From: JAFECT01 sp036501825
Lineage (GTDB): Bacteria; Pseudomonadota; Alphaproteobacteria; Caulobacterales; Caulobacteraceae
Assembly: GCA_036501825.1 (NCBI GenBank)
Contig: DASXZP010000026.1
Location: 186,001 to 250,000, forward strand
Direction: 5' to 3'
Length of the DNA: 64,000 bases
The position numbers and the translations under genes are program-made. Below, in pieces: positions 33,175 to 41,475 of this stretch. Below the pieces are notes generated by a model, which searched no databases, was not told the DNA's origin, and saw only the letters and a program-made list of their open reading frames with translations. The stretch's first letter is position 1; the number at the start of each line of letters is the position of its first letter.

Positions 33175-34368
33175 TTAGCGCAGCAGTCCGCGGTTCGCTT
33201 CCAGCCCGGCGATCAGCGCGTCCACGTCGCTCATGTCGTTGTAGGCGTGGAACATGCAGCGGACGTTGTTGTCGCGGTTGGAGACGACGATGTCGCGTTG
33301 GGCCAGCGCCTCGACCAGGGCGTGGTCGTTGGTGGATTTGATGGTGATCTGGGGGCCGCGCTTTGACGCTTCCACGGGCATGGAGAACTTGCAGCCGATG
33401 GCGGCGAGGCGGTCGATGGCGTGGGTGGTCAGGTCGCGGACGTAGGCCTCGATCGGCGCGGTTCCGATACCGTTGATGATGCCGAGACCGGCTTCGGCGG
33501 CATAGCAGTTGGGGACCGGCGGGGTGCCCATTTCGAAGCGCCGCGCGGTGTCGGACGGGTCGTTCTTGAAGATGTCCATCTTGAAGATATCGCGCTGGGC
33601 GAACCAGCCGGTGACGGTGGGCAACAGCTCGCGGATGCGGTCCTGACGGGCGTAGAAGAAGCCGATGCCGGCGGTGCCCAAGAGATACTTCAGCATACCG
33701 CCGGTGGCGAAATCCACGTCCAGCGCCTTCAGGTCGATGTCGGTGACGCCGGCGGACTGGTAGATGTCGAGCAGGACCAGGGCGCCCTTGCGGCGCGCGA
33801 TCTCGACGATGCCCTTCACGTCCTGCTTGGCGCCGTTGCGGTAGCAGACGTGAGCGATGGCGACGAGTTTGGTCCGTTCGTCGATGGCCTTTTCGAAGTG
33901 TTCCAGCGGAATGTAGCCGGTGTCGTCCTCGGGGACGTGCACGACGTCGGCGCCGCGTGGCTGTTGCGCGTGCCAGATCTGGCCCGAGGTGGGGAACTCG
34001 AAGTTGGACACCACGACCTTGTTGCGGCAATTCTTTTCGCCTCTGGCCTTGCCCGAAAAGTCGAGCGCGCTGGCGACGGCGTTAACGCCGGCGGAGGCGG
34101 ACGCGGTGACCGCGATCTCGTCACCGGCGACGCGTAGCAGTTCCGCCATGCCCGCGCGCACGGCCTCGGCGCGCTCGACCCACCAGCCCCATTCCGACCC
34201 GCAGCGCAGGCGCGCATCGAGGTAGGCGGCAAAGGCGTCCTGGACCTCCTGGGCCAGCAGCCCGTAGGAGCCGGAGTTCATGTAGGCCTTGGTCGTCAGC
34301 GTCGGAAAACGCGCACGGAAGGCCGCGGGGTCGAAAGCGGGGGGAGCGTCGGCGGGCAGGGCGGTCAT
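33175..34368 (-). CDS. Class V aminotransferase-fold PLP-dependent enzyme
   Basis: 397-residue cytoplasmic PLP enzyme of fold type I, class V. The PLP lysine is K227 in GGMLKYLLGTAGIGFFYAR; the cofactor Asp lies in 'ALVLLDIYQSAG'. 'YMNSGSYGLLAQEVQDAFAAYLDARL' is the N-terminal segment and 'FEMGTPPVPN' a later active-site loop. Similar enzymes include cysteine desulfurase-like, isopenicillin-N-epimerase-like and kynureninase-like proteins; the hallmark GNSLG motif of kynureninase is absent, so that name is not used. It lies 15 bp downstream of an NSS transporter on the same strand, suggesting a shared amino-acid substrate. Start ATG 34368. Confidence 0.8.
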   Translation of the reverse strand: MTALPADAPPAFDPAAFRARFPTLTTKAYMNSGSYGLLAQEVQDAFAAYLDARLRCGSEWGWWVERAEAVRAGMAELLRVAGDEIAVTASASAGVNAVASALDFSGKARGEKNCRNKVVVSNFEFPTSGQIWHAQQPRGADVVHVPEDDTGYIPLEHFEKAIDERTKLVAIAHVCYRNGAKQDVKGIVEIARRKGALVLLDIYQSAGVTDIDLKALDVDFATGGMLKYLLGTAGIGFFYARQDRIRELLPTVTGWFAQRDIFKMDIFKNDPSDTARRFEMGTPPVPNCYAAEAGLGIINGIGTAPIEAYVRDLTTHAIDRLAAIGCKFSMPVEASKRGPQITIKSTNDHALVEALAQRDIVVSNRDNNVRCMFHAYNDMSDVDALIAGLEANRGLLR

Positions 34369-34383
34369 CGTAAATCCTGAAGC

Positions 34384-35805
34384 TCAGGCGTGCGGCGTCA
34401 GATGCGCCAGGAGCGCCTTGGCCGTGTCGGGGAATATCAGGGAAACCATCAAGACCGCCACCAGGAGCGGCGAGAGGATCATCACCGACAGTCGCCAGCC
34501 CCACTCGGCCACGCCTTTAAGGCCCAGCTCCTCGTCGACCGTGGCCCGCTTCACGCACCAGCCGACGAACAGCGCGATAAGCAAGCCGTTCAACGGCAGG
34601 AGCAGGTTCGCGATGGAGAAATCGAGCAGGTCGAAGAAGGTCTTCGATGCGAACTGCGGCACGGCCGCCAGCGGGTGGACGTTCTTCAGGGTCGAGAACG
34701 ACAGCAGCGACGGCAAGCCCACGGCGAAGATCGCGGCCGCGGTGAGAAAGGACAGCGGCCCGCGGCCCAGGCGGCTCTTTTCCTTCAGCCAGGCGACCAC
34801 CGGCTCGATCATGCCGACGGCGACGGTGAAGGCGGCGAGCACGATCATCACGAAGAACATCAGGCCCACCCAGCGCCCGGCGGGCATCTTGTCGAAAGCG
34901 GCGGGCAGGGCGACGAAGATCAAGGGCGGCCCCGCCGTGGGCTTGATCGCGTAGGTGAACAACGCCGGGAAGATGGCGAGGCCCGCAAGGGTCGCCACCA
35001 GCGCCACGGTGATGTTGATCGCGAACGACGCCTGTCCCAGCGAGATGCGGTTGGGCACATAGGCGCTGTAGGTGATGATCATGCCGACGCCGATGGAGGT
35101 CGAGAACAGCGCCTGGCCGAAGGCTTCCAGGATGGCTTCGGGGGTGAGGGCCGACCAGTTCGGGTTGAACAAGAAGTGCGCCGCGCGGCCCATGTCGAGG
35201 GTAGTCGCGCCGTAGATGACGAGACCGATCATGATCACGAACAGGCCGATCATCTTGATCCGCGCGACCCACTCGATGCCGCGCTGCACCCCGAGCGCCA
35301 CCACCAGCGCAACGGCGGCGATGAAGCCGCCCTGCAGAAGCGCGCCGCGCCAGGGCGAGTTCATCAGGGTGTCGAACTTCGCCCCCGAGCTGGTCGCGTA
35401 TCCGTCAAAGCCGTGCACCGCGGCGACGCCGATGTACTGCAGACCCCAGCCGGCGACGACGCTGTAGTAGCTGAGGCCCAGAAACGGGATCAGCAGCGAC
35501 AGCCAGCCGATCGCCTTCCACGCACCCCAGGCGCGCTCGCCGCGGATCATGCTGGAGATGGACAGGAGCGCGGAGCCGCCGCCGCGCCGGCCGATCAGCA
35601 TCTCGGCCATCATCAGCGGCACGCAAAGGATGAGCACGAAGACCAGAAACAGGATGACGAAGGCGCCGCCGCCGTTCTGGCCGGCCACGTAGGGGAACCG
35701 CCACAGACTGCCCAGGCCGATGGCCGAGGCCATGCAGGAATAGAGAAAGGCGAATCCGGACGTCCAGGTGTCGCGCGCCGGTGCAGCGCTGTCTGCTTGG
35801 CTCAC
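34384..35805 (-). CDS. Sodium-dependent neurotransmitter:sodium symporter (NSS) family amino acid transporter
   Basis: 473-residue inner-membrane Na+ symporter with about 11-12 helices. The diagnostic helix-1 motif is present: 'ASAIGLGSLWRFPYVAGQNGGGAFVILFLVFVLILCVPLMMAE' (GNxWRFP type, with S for N). 'GMIITYSAYV' and 'FALIAGL'-like helix segments follow. Bacterial NSS proteins transport tryptophan, tyrosine, leucine or other amino acids (LeuT, TnaT, Tyt1). The PLP enzyme follows 15 bp downstream, and an indolepyruvate-oxidoreductase operon is divergent, which favours an aromatic amino acid as substrate (inference). Confidence 0.9.
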   Translation of the reverse strand: MSQADSAAPARDTWTSGFAFLYSCMASAIGLGSLWRFPYVAGQNGGGAFVILFLVFVLILCVPLMMAEMLIGRRGGGSALLSISSMIRGERAWGAWKAIGWLSLLIPFLGLSYYSVVAGWGLQYIGVAAVHGFDGYATSSGAKFDTLMNSPWRGALLQGGFIAAVALVVALGVQRGIEWVARIKMIGLFVIMIGLVIYGATTLDMGRAAHFLFNPNWSALTPEAILEAFGQALFSTSIGVGMIITYSAYVPNRISLGQASFAINITVALVATLAGLAIFPALFTYAIKPTAGPPLIFVALPAAFDKMPAGRWVGLMFFVMIVLAAFTVAVGMIEPVVAWLKEKSRLGRGPLSFLTAAAIFAVGLPSLLSFSTLKNVHPLAAVPQFASKTFFDLLDFSIANLLLPLNGLLIALFVGWCVKRATVDEELGLKGVAEWGWRLSVMILSPLLVAVLMVSLIFPDTAKALLAHLTPHA

Positions 35806-35867
35806 GGTCGATCCCCCCGCGGTTTCCGTCAGTTGGAGCGCGATTTTGAGCGGTTGTCACCAGGGAG

Positions 35868-35875
35868 CGTATACG
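35868..35875. promoter_or_regulatory. CGTATACG palindrome between the NSS transporter and the cyclase operon
   Basis: Perfect palindrome CGTATACG in the 103-bp divergent region, 40 bp before the cyclase start and 62 bp before the transporter start. AT-rich CTTATATC just downstream may be the -10 of the cyclase promoter with TTGTCA as -35. The site is placed to affect both directions. Confidence 0.4.
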
Positions 35876-35908
35876 GCTTATATCGCCTGAACCGCGAACC
35901 CCGGGGAT

Positions 35909-36694
35909 ATGCCCATGACCGCCGCCGCCCAGCTTCTGAGTTCCTTGGCCAATTCGATCCAGGTGGGGTCGGTGAAGGTCGTCGACCTGACCCAGACCCT
36001 GACGTCGGAGACGCCGGTCATCGCCCTGCCGCCCGAGGTGGGGGCCAATTCGCCGCCGTTTTCGATGATCCCGGTCTCGAACTTCGACGAGAAGGGTCCG
36101 GGCTGGGCCTGGAACGAGATCCGCCTGGGCGAGCACACCGGCACCCATTTCGATGCGCCCAACCACTGGCACACCGGCCGCAGCCACCCGGACGGCGGAC
36201 CCGCCACCATCCCGCCGCAGCAGCTGATCGCCGCCGCCAACGTGCTCGATTTCTCAAAGGAGTCAGCGGCGAACCCGGATTTCCTCATGGAGGTTGAGCA
36301 CATTGAGGCGTGGGAGGCCAAGCACGGGAAGATCGAGCCGAAGACCTGGGTGCTGATGCGCACCGACTGGTCCAAGCGCACCGACCCGGCCCAGTTCCTG
36401 AACGGCGGCCACACGCCGGGGCCGGGCATCAAGGCGGCCGAGTTCCTGGCCAAGGAGCGCGACGTGATGGGCTTCGGCGTCGAGACCGTGGGAACCGACG
36501 CCGGCATGGCCGGCATGTTCGACCCGCCGTTTCCGGCGCACCACTTCATGCACGGCAACAATCGCTATGGCCTGGCCAGCTTGACCAACCTCGACCAGCT
36601 GCCGGCCAAGGGGGCGGTGATCATTACCCCGCCGCTGAAGATCGCGGGCGGCTCGGGCAGCCCGCTTCGGGTGCTGGCGCTGGTCGCCGGCTAG
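35909..36694 (+). CDS. Cyclase family metal-dependent hydrolase (kynurenine formamidase-like)
   Basis: 261-residue enzyme of the cyclase/KynB family. The metal-binding motif is H76-T-G-T-H80-F-D82 (HxGTHxD) followed by APNHW. Members include bacterial kynurenine formamidase (about 210 aa), isatin hydrolase and arylformamidases; this protein is longer, closer to isatin-hydrolase-like members of about 260 residues. 'GVETVGTDAGMAGMFDPPFPAHHFMHGNNRYG' is the usual C-terminal active-site loop. ATG 35915 is an alternative start with better spacing from GGGG. It begins an operon with two oxidoreductase subunits (4 bp to the next gene). Substrate is probably an aromatic amide or lactam (inference). 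Confidence 0.85.
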   Translation: MPMTAAAQLLSSLANSIQVGSVKVVDLTQTLTSETPVIALPPEVGANSPPFSMIPVSNFDEKGPGWAWNEIRLGEHTGTHFDAPNHWHTGRSHPDGGPATIPPQQLIAAANVLDFSKESAANPDFLMEVEHIEAWEAKHGKIEPKTWVLMRTDWSKRTDPAQFLNGGHTPGPGIKAAEFLAKERDVMGFGVETVGTDAGMAGMFDPPFPAHHFMHGNNRYGLASLTNLDQLPAKGAVIITPPLKIAGGSGSPLRVLALVAG

Positions 36695-36698
36695 AGAC

Positions 36699-38852
36699 GT
36701 GGCGGAACGGTCCTTCGCGGAAGAGGTCGAAAAGCTGCGCCTGGGCGCAGGCGCGACCTTCCACGGCGAGGGAATCCTGGCGGTCACCAAGGCGCTGCTG
36801 CAATCGGGCGTATCTTATGTCGGCGGCTACCAGGGCTCGCCTATCTCGCACCTGATGGACGTGCTGGCCGACGCCCAGGGCTTGCTCGGCGAACTCGGCG
36901 TGCATTTCGAGGCGAGTGCGAGCGAAGCCAGCGCCGCAGCGATGCTGGCGGCATCGGTGAACTATCCGCTGCGCGGCGCGGTGACCTGGAAATCGACGGT
37001 CGGCACCAATGTGGCGTCCGACGCCCTGGCCAACCTGGCGTCGGGCGGGGTGACCGGCGGCGCGCTGATCATCGTGGGCGAGGACTACGGCGAAGGCTCC
37101 TCGATTATGCAGGAGCGCAGCCACGCCTTTGCGATGAAGTCGCAGATCTGGCTGCTCGATCCGCGGCCGAACTTGCCGTCGATCGTGAACTTGGTGGAGC
37201 AGTCGTTTGCGCTCAGCGAAGCGACGCACACGCCGGTGATGTTAGAGCTGCGGGTGCGCTCGTGCCACCTTTACGGCGCGTTCGCGTGCAAGGACAATGT
37301 GCGGCCGGATTTCACCGCCGCGATCGCTCAGAACAATCCGCGCCGCGACGTGAACCGTATCGTGCTGCCGCCGGCCAGCTTCCAGCACGAGCGCGAGAAG
37401 ATCGCCGAGCGCCTGCCCGCCGCGCTGAAGTTTATTCGCGAGCACCGGCTGAACGAGTTCCTGGGCGGCGCCGCTGGCGAGGCGGGGATCATCGTTCAGG
37501 GCGGGCTCTACAACACGCTGATGCGGGCGCTGGAGCTGCTGGGTCTGGCCGATAGCTTCGGGCGCACTGAGATCCCGATCTATGTGCTGAACGTGACCTA
37601 TCCGCTGGTTCCGGACGAGGTCGCCGGGTTCTGCGCCGACAAGAAGGCGGTGCTGATCGTCGAGGAGGGCCAGCCGGACTTTGTCGAACAAGCATTGAAT
37701 TCACTGCTGCGCCGCGCCGACATCCAGACGCGGGTGGTCGGCAAGGACGTGCTGCCCATGGCGGGCGAGTACACCGGTCAGGTTCTGCTCGACGGTTGCC
37801 GCAAGTTCCTCGAGACGCATGCGCCGACGCTGATGGCGAAGGCCGTGCCGCTGCTCAAAGCGAATGACGCGCCGCCGCCGGCGGAAATTCGCGCGCTGGC
37901 GACCGACCTTCCGCCGCGGCCGCCGGGGTTCTGCACCGGCTGTCCGGAGCGGCCGCTGTTCACCGCCATGAAACTGGTAGAGCGCGAGATCGGCTCGTTC
38001 CACGTGTCGTGCGACATCGGCTGTCACCTGTTTTCGATCCTGCCGCCGTTCAACATCGGCGCGACCACCATGGGCTACGGCCTGGGCGCTGCAGGCGCAT
38101 CGGCGTTCTCGGACAAGGACGCGCGGCGCGCGGTCGCGGTGATGGGCGACGGCGGGTTCTGGCACAACGGCCTGACCTCCGGCGTCGGCAATGCGGTGTT
38201 CAACAACTCCGACAACGTCCTGGTCATCGTCGACAACGGCTATGCCGCGGCGACCGGCGGCCAGGATCTGCTGTCCTCGCGTCCGGGCAACAAGACCAAG
38301 AGCACCAACCATCCGATCACCCGCGCCGTGCGCGGGGTCGGCGCGACCTGGGTGCGCCAGATCGACCGCACCTACGACCTGCAGCGGATGAAGGACACGC
38401 TGAAAGAGGCGATGACGACGAAACAGACGGGGCCGAAGGTCATTGTCGCCTCGTCCGAGTGCATGCTGAACAAGCAACGCCGGGTGCGGCCGCTGTTCAA
38501 CAAGGCGGTGAAGGAAGGCCGGCGCATGGTGCGCCAGCGCTTCGGCGTCGACAGCGACACCTGCACAGGCGACCACAGCTGCATCCGGCTGTCCGGCTGT
38601 CCGTCGCTAACGGTTAAGCCCAACCCCGATCCGTTGCGTCCCGATCCGGTGGCCTATGTCGACAACAGCTGCGTCGGCTGCGGCCTGTGCGGCGAGGTGA
38701 GCCACGCGGCGGTGCTCTGCCCCTCGTTCTACCGCGCGGACATTGTGTTCAACCCCAACGCCTGGGACCGGTTCGTCGACGGCGTGCGCCGGTGGTTTAT
38801 CGGCGGGCTACAACGCTCTGCGGACCGCCGCCGCCTGGCGCGGGCGTTCTGA
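36699..38852 (+). CDS. Indolepyruvate ferredoxin oxidoreductase alpha-subunit-like protein
   Basis: 717 aa from GTG 36699. The N-terminal half resembles the pyruvate-oxidoreductase gamma/alpha domain ('GYQGSPISHLMDVL', 'EDYGEGSSIMQERS'); the C-terminal half has the thiamine-diphosphate site 'VMGDGGFWHNG...NN'. At the end come cysteine clusters 'CTGDHSC', 'GCP', 'CVGCGLCGEV' and 'LCP', suitable for [4Fe-4S] clusters. This matches the IorA layout, which decarboxylates arylpyruvates to acyl-CoA with ferredoxin reduction. The gene order with the beta subunit (1 bp after its stop) supports a heterodimer. Start: no ATG nearby; GTG follows the cyclase stop closely. Confidence 0.85.
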   Translation: MAERSFAEEVEKLRLGAGATFHGEGILAVTKALLQSGVSYVGGYQGSPISHLMDVLADAQGLLGELGVHFEASASEASAAAMLAASVNYPLRGAVTWKSTVGTNVASDALANLASGGVTGGALIIVGEDYGEGSSIMQERSHAFAMKSQIWLLDPRPNLPSIVNLVEQSFALSEATHTPVMLELRVRSCHLYGAFACKDNVRPDFTAAIAQNNPRRDVNRIVLPPASFQHEREKIAERLPAALKFIREHRLNEFLGGAAGEAGIIVQGGLYNTLMRALELLGLADSFGRTEIPIYVLNVTYPLVPDEVAGFCADKKAVLIVEEGQPDFVEQALNSLLRRADIQTRVVGKDVLPMAGEYTGQVLLDGCRKFLETHAPTLMAKAVPLLKANDAPPPAEIRALATDLPPRPPGFCTGCPERPLFTAMKLVEREIGSFHVSCDIGCHLFSILPPFNIGATTMGYGLGAAGASAFSDKDARRAVAVMGDGGFWHNGLTSGVGNAVFNNSDNVLVIVDNGYAAATGGQDLLSSRPGNKTKSTNHPITRAVRGVGATWVRQIDRTYDLQRMKDTLKEAMTTKQTGPKVIVASSECMLNKQRRVRPLFNKAVKEGRRMVRQRFGVDSDTCTGDHSCIRLSGCPSLTVKPNPDPLRPDPVAYVDNSCVGCGLCGEVSHAAVLCPSFYRADIVFNPNAWDRFVDGVRRWFIGGLQRSADRRRLARAF

Positions 38853-38853
38853 G

Positions 38854-40383
38854 ATGAGTGCGAACGACACCGGCGCAACACGGCCGATCACGCTGGCGAT
38901 CTCGGCGCTGGGCGGGCAGGGCGGCGGCGTGCTGTCCGACTGGATCGTCGCGGCGGCGGAGCGCTCAGGCCACATCGCTCAGGCGACCTCGGTGCCGGGC
39001 GTGGCGCAGCGCACGGGCGCGACGGTCTACTACCTCGAGATTTTCCCGCAACCGGCGCGGCGCGCATCGAATTCCGAGCCGGTTCTGGCCCTGATGCCTG
39101 TGCCCGGCGACGTGGACGTGGTGGTCGCCGCCGAATTGATGGAAGCCGGCCGCGCCATCCTGCGCGGGATCGTGACGCCCGATCGCACCACCCTGGTGAC
39201 CTCGACGCATCGCGTCTACGCGGTCGCGGAAAAGGCGGCGATGGGCGACGGGATCGCCGACTCCGACAAGGTGATGGCCGCAGCGCGCGCGGCGTCCAAG
39301 GCGCTGGTCGCCTTCGATATGGATGCGGCGGGCGAGACGACGAAGAGCGTGATCAGCGCGGTGCTGTTCGGCGCGCTGGCGGGGTCGGGCGTCTTGCCGT
39401 TCGAACGGGCCGTCTACGAGGACGCGATCAGGGCGTCGGGCATGCAGGTCGAAACCAATCTGGCGGGCTTTGCGCTGGGCTTCGAGCGCGCCAGGGGGCA
39501 GGCCGACGCGCAAGCGGTCGCATCGGGCGCCGCCGAGCCGAAGAGCGCTGCGGGCAAGCGCCTCGCCGCGCGGGTGCAGTCGCAGTTCCCGGCGGTGACC
39601 CACACGACGCTGATGCTGGGCGCAGCCAAGCTGCTCGACTATCAGGACGAGGCCTACGCGAACCTCTACCTCGACCGGCTGCAGCCGGTGGCGGCGCTGG
39701 AGGCGCAGGCGGGCGATCCGCGCCTGTCCTACCTGCTGACGGCGGAGACCGGGCGCTATCTCGCACTGTGGATGGCCTACGAGGACGTGATCCGCGTCGC
39801 CGACCTGAAGACGCGCGCGGCGCGGTTCCAGCGCGTGCGCGAAGAGGTGCGTCTTGCGCCCGGTCAGGTGCTGCAGGTGGCGGAATTCATGCACCCGCGA
39901 CTGGTCGAGGTCGCCGAGGTGATGCCGGCGTGGTTCGGCAAGCTGCTGCTGGCGAACGAGGGTCTGCTGTCGCCGCTGTTCCGCAAGGGCCGGCAGGTGT
40001 GGGTGACCACGCTGCGCGATTTCTTGCTGCTGTCCTGGTTCGCCGGTCTGCGCCCCGGCCGCCGCGGCACGCTGCGCTATGCGAACGAGCAGGCGCGCAT
40101 CGAAGCCTGGCTCACCGCCATTCGCGAAACCGCACCCGCCGACTACGACGTCGCCGTCGAGATCGCCGCGGCCGCGCGCCTGATCAAGGGCTACGGCGAC
40201 ACCCATGCGCGCGGCCTGCGCAACTTCGAACGCCTGATGGCCGAACGCAGCCGCCTGCACGGCAGCGCCGGCGCCGCGGTGATGGCCAATCTGATCCGCG
40301 CCGCGCTGGCGGATGAGGCGGGCAAGGCGCTGGACCAGGCGCTGCTGTCGCTGAATGACCCCGCGCCCTTGGCGGCGGAATAA
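38854..40383 (+). CDS. Indolepyruvate oxidoreductase beta-subunit-like protein with C-terminal extension
   Basis: 509 residues. The N-terminal ~200 residues form the IorB-type domain: 'ISALGGQGGGVLSDWIVAAAERSG' (CoA/ThDP-facing loop), 'VPGVAQRTGATVYYLEI' and 'MEAGRAILRGIVTPDRTTLVTS'. From about 220 to 509 there is an extra helical domain (DUF6537-like, 'LDYQDEAYANLYLDRL' and 'ARGLRNFERLMAERSRL'), about 300 residues beyond classical IorB. Long IorB forms occur in proteobacteria. Its stop codon lies at the border of repeat copy F. Products likely include arylacetyl-CoA. Confidence 0.8.
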   Translation: MSANDTGATRPITLAISALGGQGGGVLSDWIVAAAERSGHIAQATSVPGVAQRTGATVYYLEIFPQPARRASNSEPVLALMPVPGDVDVVVAAELMEAGRAILRGIVTPDRTTLVTSTHRVYAVAEKAAMGDGIADSDKVMAAARAASKALVAFDMDAAGETTKSVISAVLFGALAGSGVLPFERAVYEDAIRASGMQVETNLAGFALGFERARGQADAQAVASGAAEPKSAAGKRLAARVQSQFPAVTHTTLMLGAAKLLDYQDEAYANLYLDRLQPVAALEAQAGDPRLSYLLTAETGRYLALWMAYEDVIRVADLKTRAARFQRVREEVRLAPGQVLQVAEFMHPRLVEVAEVMPAWFGKLLLANEGLLSPLFRKGRQVWVTTLRDFLLLSWFAGLRPGRRGTLRYANEQARIEAWLTAIRETAPADYDVAVEIAAAARLIKGYGDTHARGLRNFERLMAERSRLHGSAGAAVMANLIRAALADEAGKALDQALLSLNDPAPLAAE

Positions 40384-40575
40384 AAGTCCTCCCCCGCGCG
40401 CAGCGCGTAGGGGAGGTGGCGGCCGCAGGCCGACGGAGGGGCCGGAGCCGACGTTGGCCGTTCCACGGCAAATGCCTCCCGCGCGGCTTGCAGCTAGTCA
40501 TCTGCCGTCGCGCCGGCCCCTCCACCGCCTTCGGCGGTCCCCCTCCCCTACGGCCTTCGGCCGGGGGAGGATTTC
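40383..40575. repeat. Composite palindromic repeat, copy F (orientation opposite to C-E)
   Basis: About 193-bp element from AAGTCCTCCCCCGCGCG to GGCCGGGGGAGGATTTC, the spacer in the same orientation as copy B and inverted with respect to C-E. It fills the gap between the oxidoreductase beta subunit and the convergent membrane protein gene, and may act as a two-sided terminator. Confidence 0.85.
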
Positions 40576-40580
40576 GCGTC

Positions 40581-41360
40581 TTAGAACGCCAACCCCCGGC
40601 CGAGCGTCGCGACGAACACCGCGTAGAGGATCACAGCGGCGCCGATCCAGGCCCAGCTCCGCGTGATCGCTGGGGCTGATTGGTCCGTGGGAATCCGGAA
40701 CGACAGCAGGATCATGGGCCAACTGGCGGCGCCGACTTCGAGGGCGGCCTGGCCGATGGCGGCGTGGTCCTTCGTGTAGGCGAGGGAGGCGATGACGGCG
40801 CCGGTGCTTCCCGCCAACCAGCCCCAGCGCAACAGAGCGCCCACACGTTCGTAGGGCCGCATGGCGCGGCGCATGGCGAGGATGCCGACGGCGTAGAGGA
40901 TGATGCCGAGCACGATGCCGCCGATGCGCCACGGTTGTTCCGGGCGGCCGAACAGTTCGCGCGCGGCGAAGACCCAGTCGCCTTCGTCGTGGATCATGGC
41001 GTGGATGACATAGCCCGCTTCCCAGAACAGGCTGAAGGCGGTGACGAAAACCAACAGCAGGCGCAGACGCGCGTGTGCGGCCGGAACCATTCGGCGGATC
41101 AGCCAGGCGATCAGGGCGGCGGTGAGGTTGCCGATGGGTCCCGCGGCGGCGACGCCGTCCATCGCCGGCTTGCACTGGAAATAGACCGAGGTGAGCTGGG
41201 TGATGCGGCCGCCGTGCAGCAGGCAGAAACCCCCGTGACCGACTGCTTCGTGCGCGGTGGTCGTCATGGCGGCGGCGAGCAGGCCGAGCGCCAGGACGGT
41301 CGGGAGATCATCCCGGGAAAGCGGAGACAGGGGCCGCGACCCCGCCGGCGTTTCACTCAT
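40581..41360 (-). CDS. Conserved multi-pass membrane protein with HEAVGH motif
   Basis: 259 aa from ATG 41360 with about six or seven hydrophobic segments. The first helix ends in 'TTTAHEAVGHGGFCLLHGGRITQLTS' (H37, E38, H42), which looks like a zinc site, but the spacing is HExxxH and not the HExxH of M50 proteases. Other notable residues: a second His-Asp pair in 'YVIHAMIHDEGDW' (around 145). The family is known to me as uncharacterised membrane proteins. Stop 6 bp from repeat copy F. A membrane-embedded metal site is plausible but unproven. Confidence 0.7.
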   Translation of the reverse strand: MSETPAGSRPLSPLSRDDLPTVLALGLLAAAMTTTAHEAVGHGGFCLLHGGRITQLTSVYFQCKPAMDGVAAAGPIGNLTAALIAWLIRRMVPAAHARLRLLLVFVTAFSLFWEAGYVIHAMIHDEGDWVFAARELFGRPEQPWRIGGIVLGIILYAVGILAMRRAMRPYERVGALLRWGWLAGSTGAVIASLAYTKDHAAIGQAALEVGAASWPMILLSFRIPTDQSAPAITRSWAWIGAAVILYAVFVATLGRGLAF

Positions 41361-41404
41361 GGTTTGCCCATCCCCGAAGCTTTCACCCGGATAACACTGG
41401 CATG

Positions 41405-41412
41405 CGTATACG
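41405..41412. promoter_or_regulatory. CGTATACG palindrome upstream of BNR paralogue 2
   Basis: The perfect 8-bp palindrome CGTATACG lies within the extended palindrome GCGTATACGC (41404-41413), 63 bp upstream of the second BNR gene and in the divergent region shared with the HEAVGH membrane protein. Third copy of this octamer in the window. Confidence 0.4.
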
Positions 41413-41475
41413 CCCATTGCTATCGCAGCGGCGTGGCGGTTTGATCGCGCCGCCCGTGTCCGAGGAGAATCGTCC

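Noticed and set aside
33175..34368. Kynureninase
   Set aside because: The PLP Lys motif fits class V, but the GNSLG segment and other kynureninase hallmarks are missing.
40581..41360. M50 site-2 protease
   Set aside because: The motif is HExxxH, not HExxH, and no second NPDG-type motif is visible.
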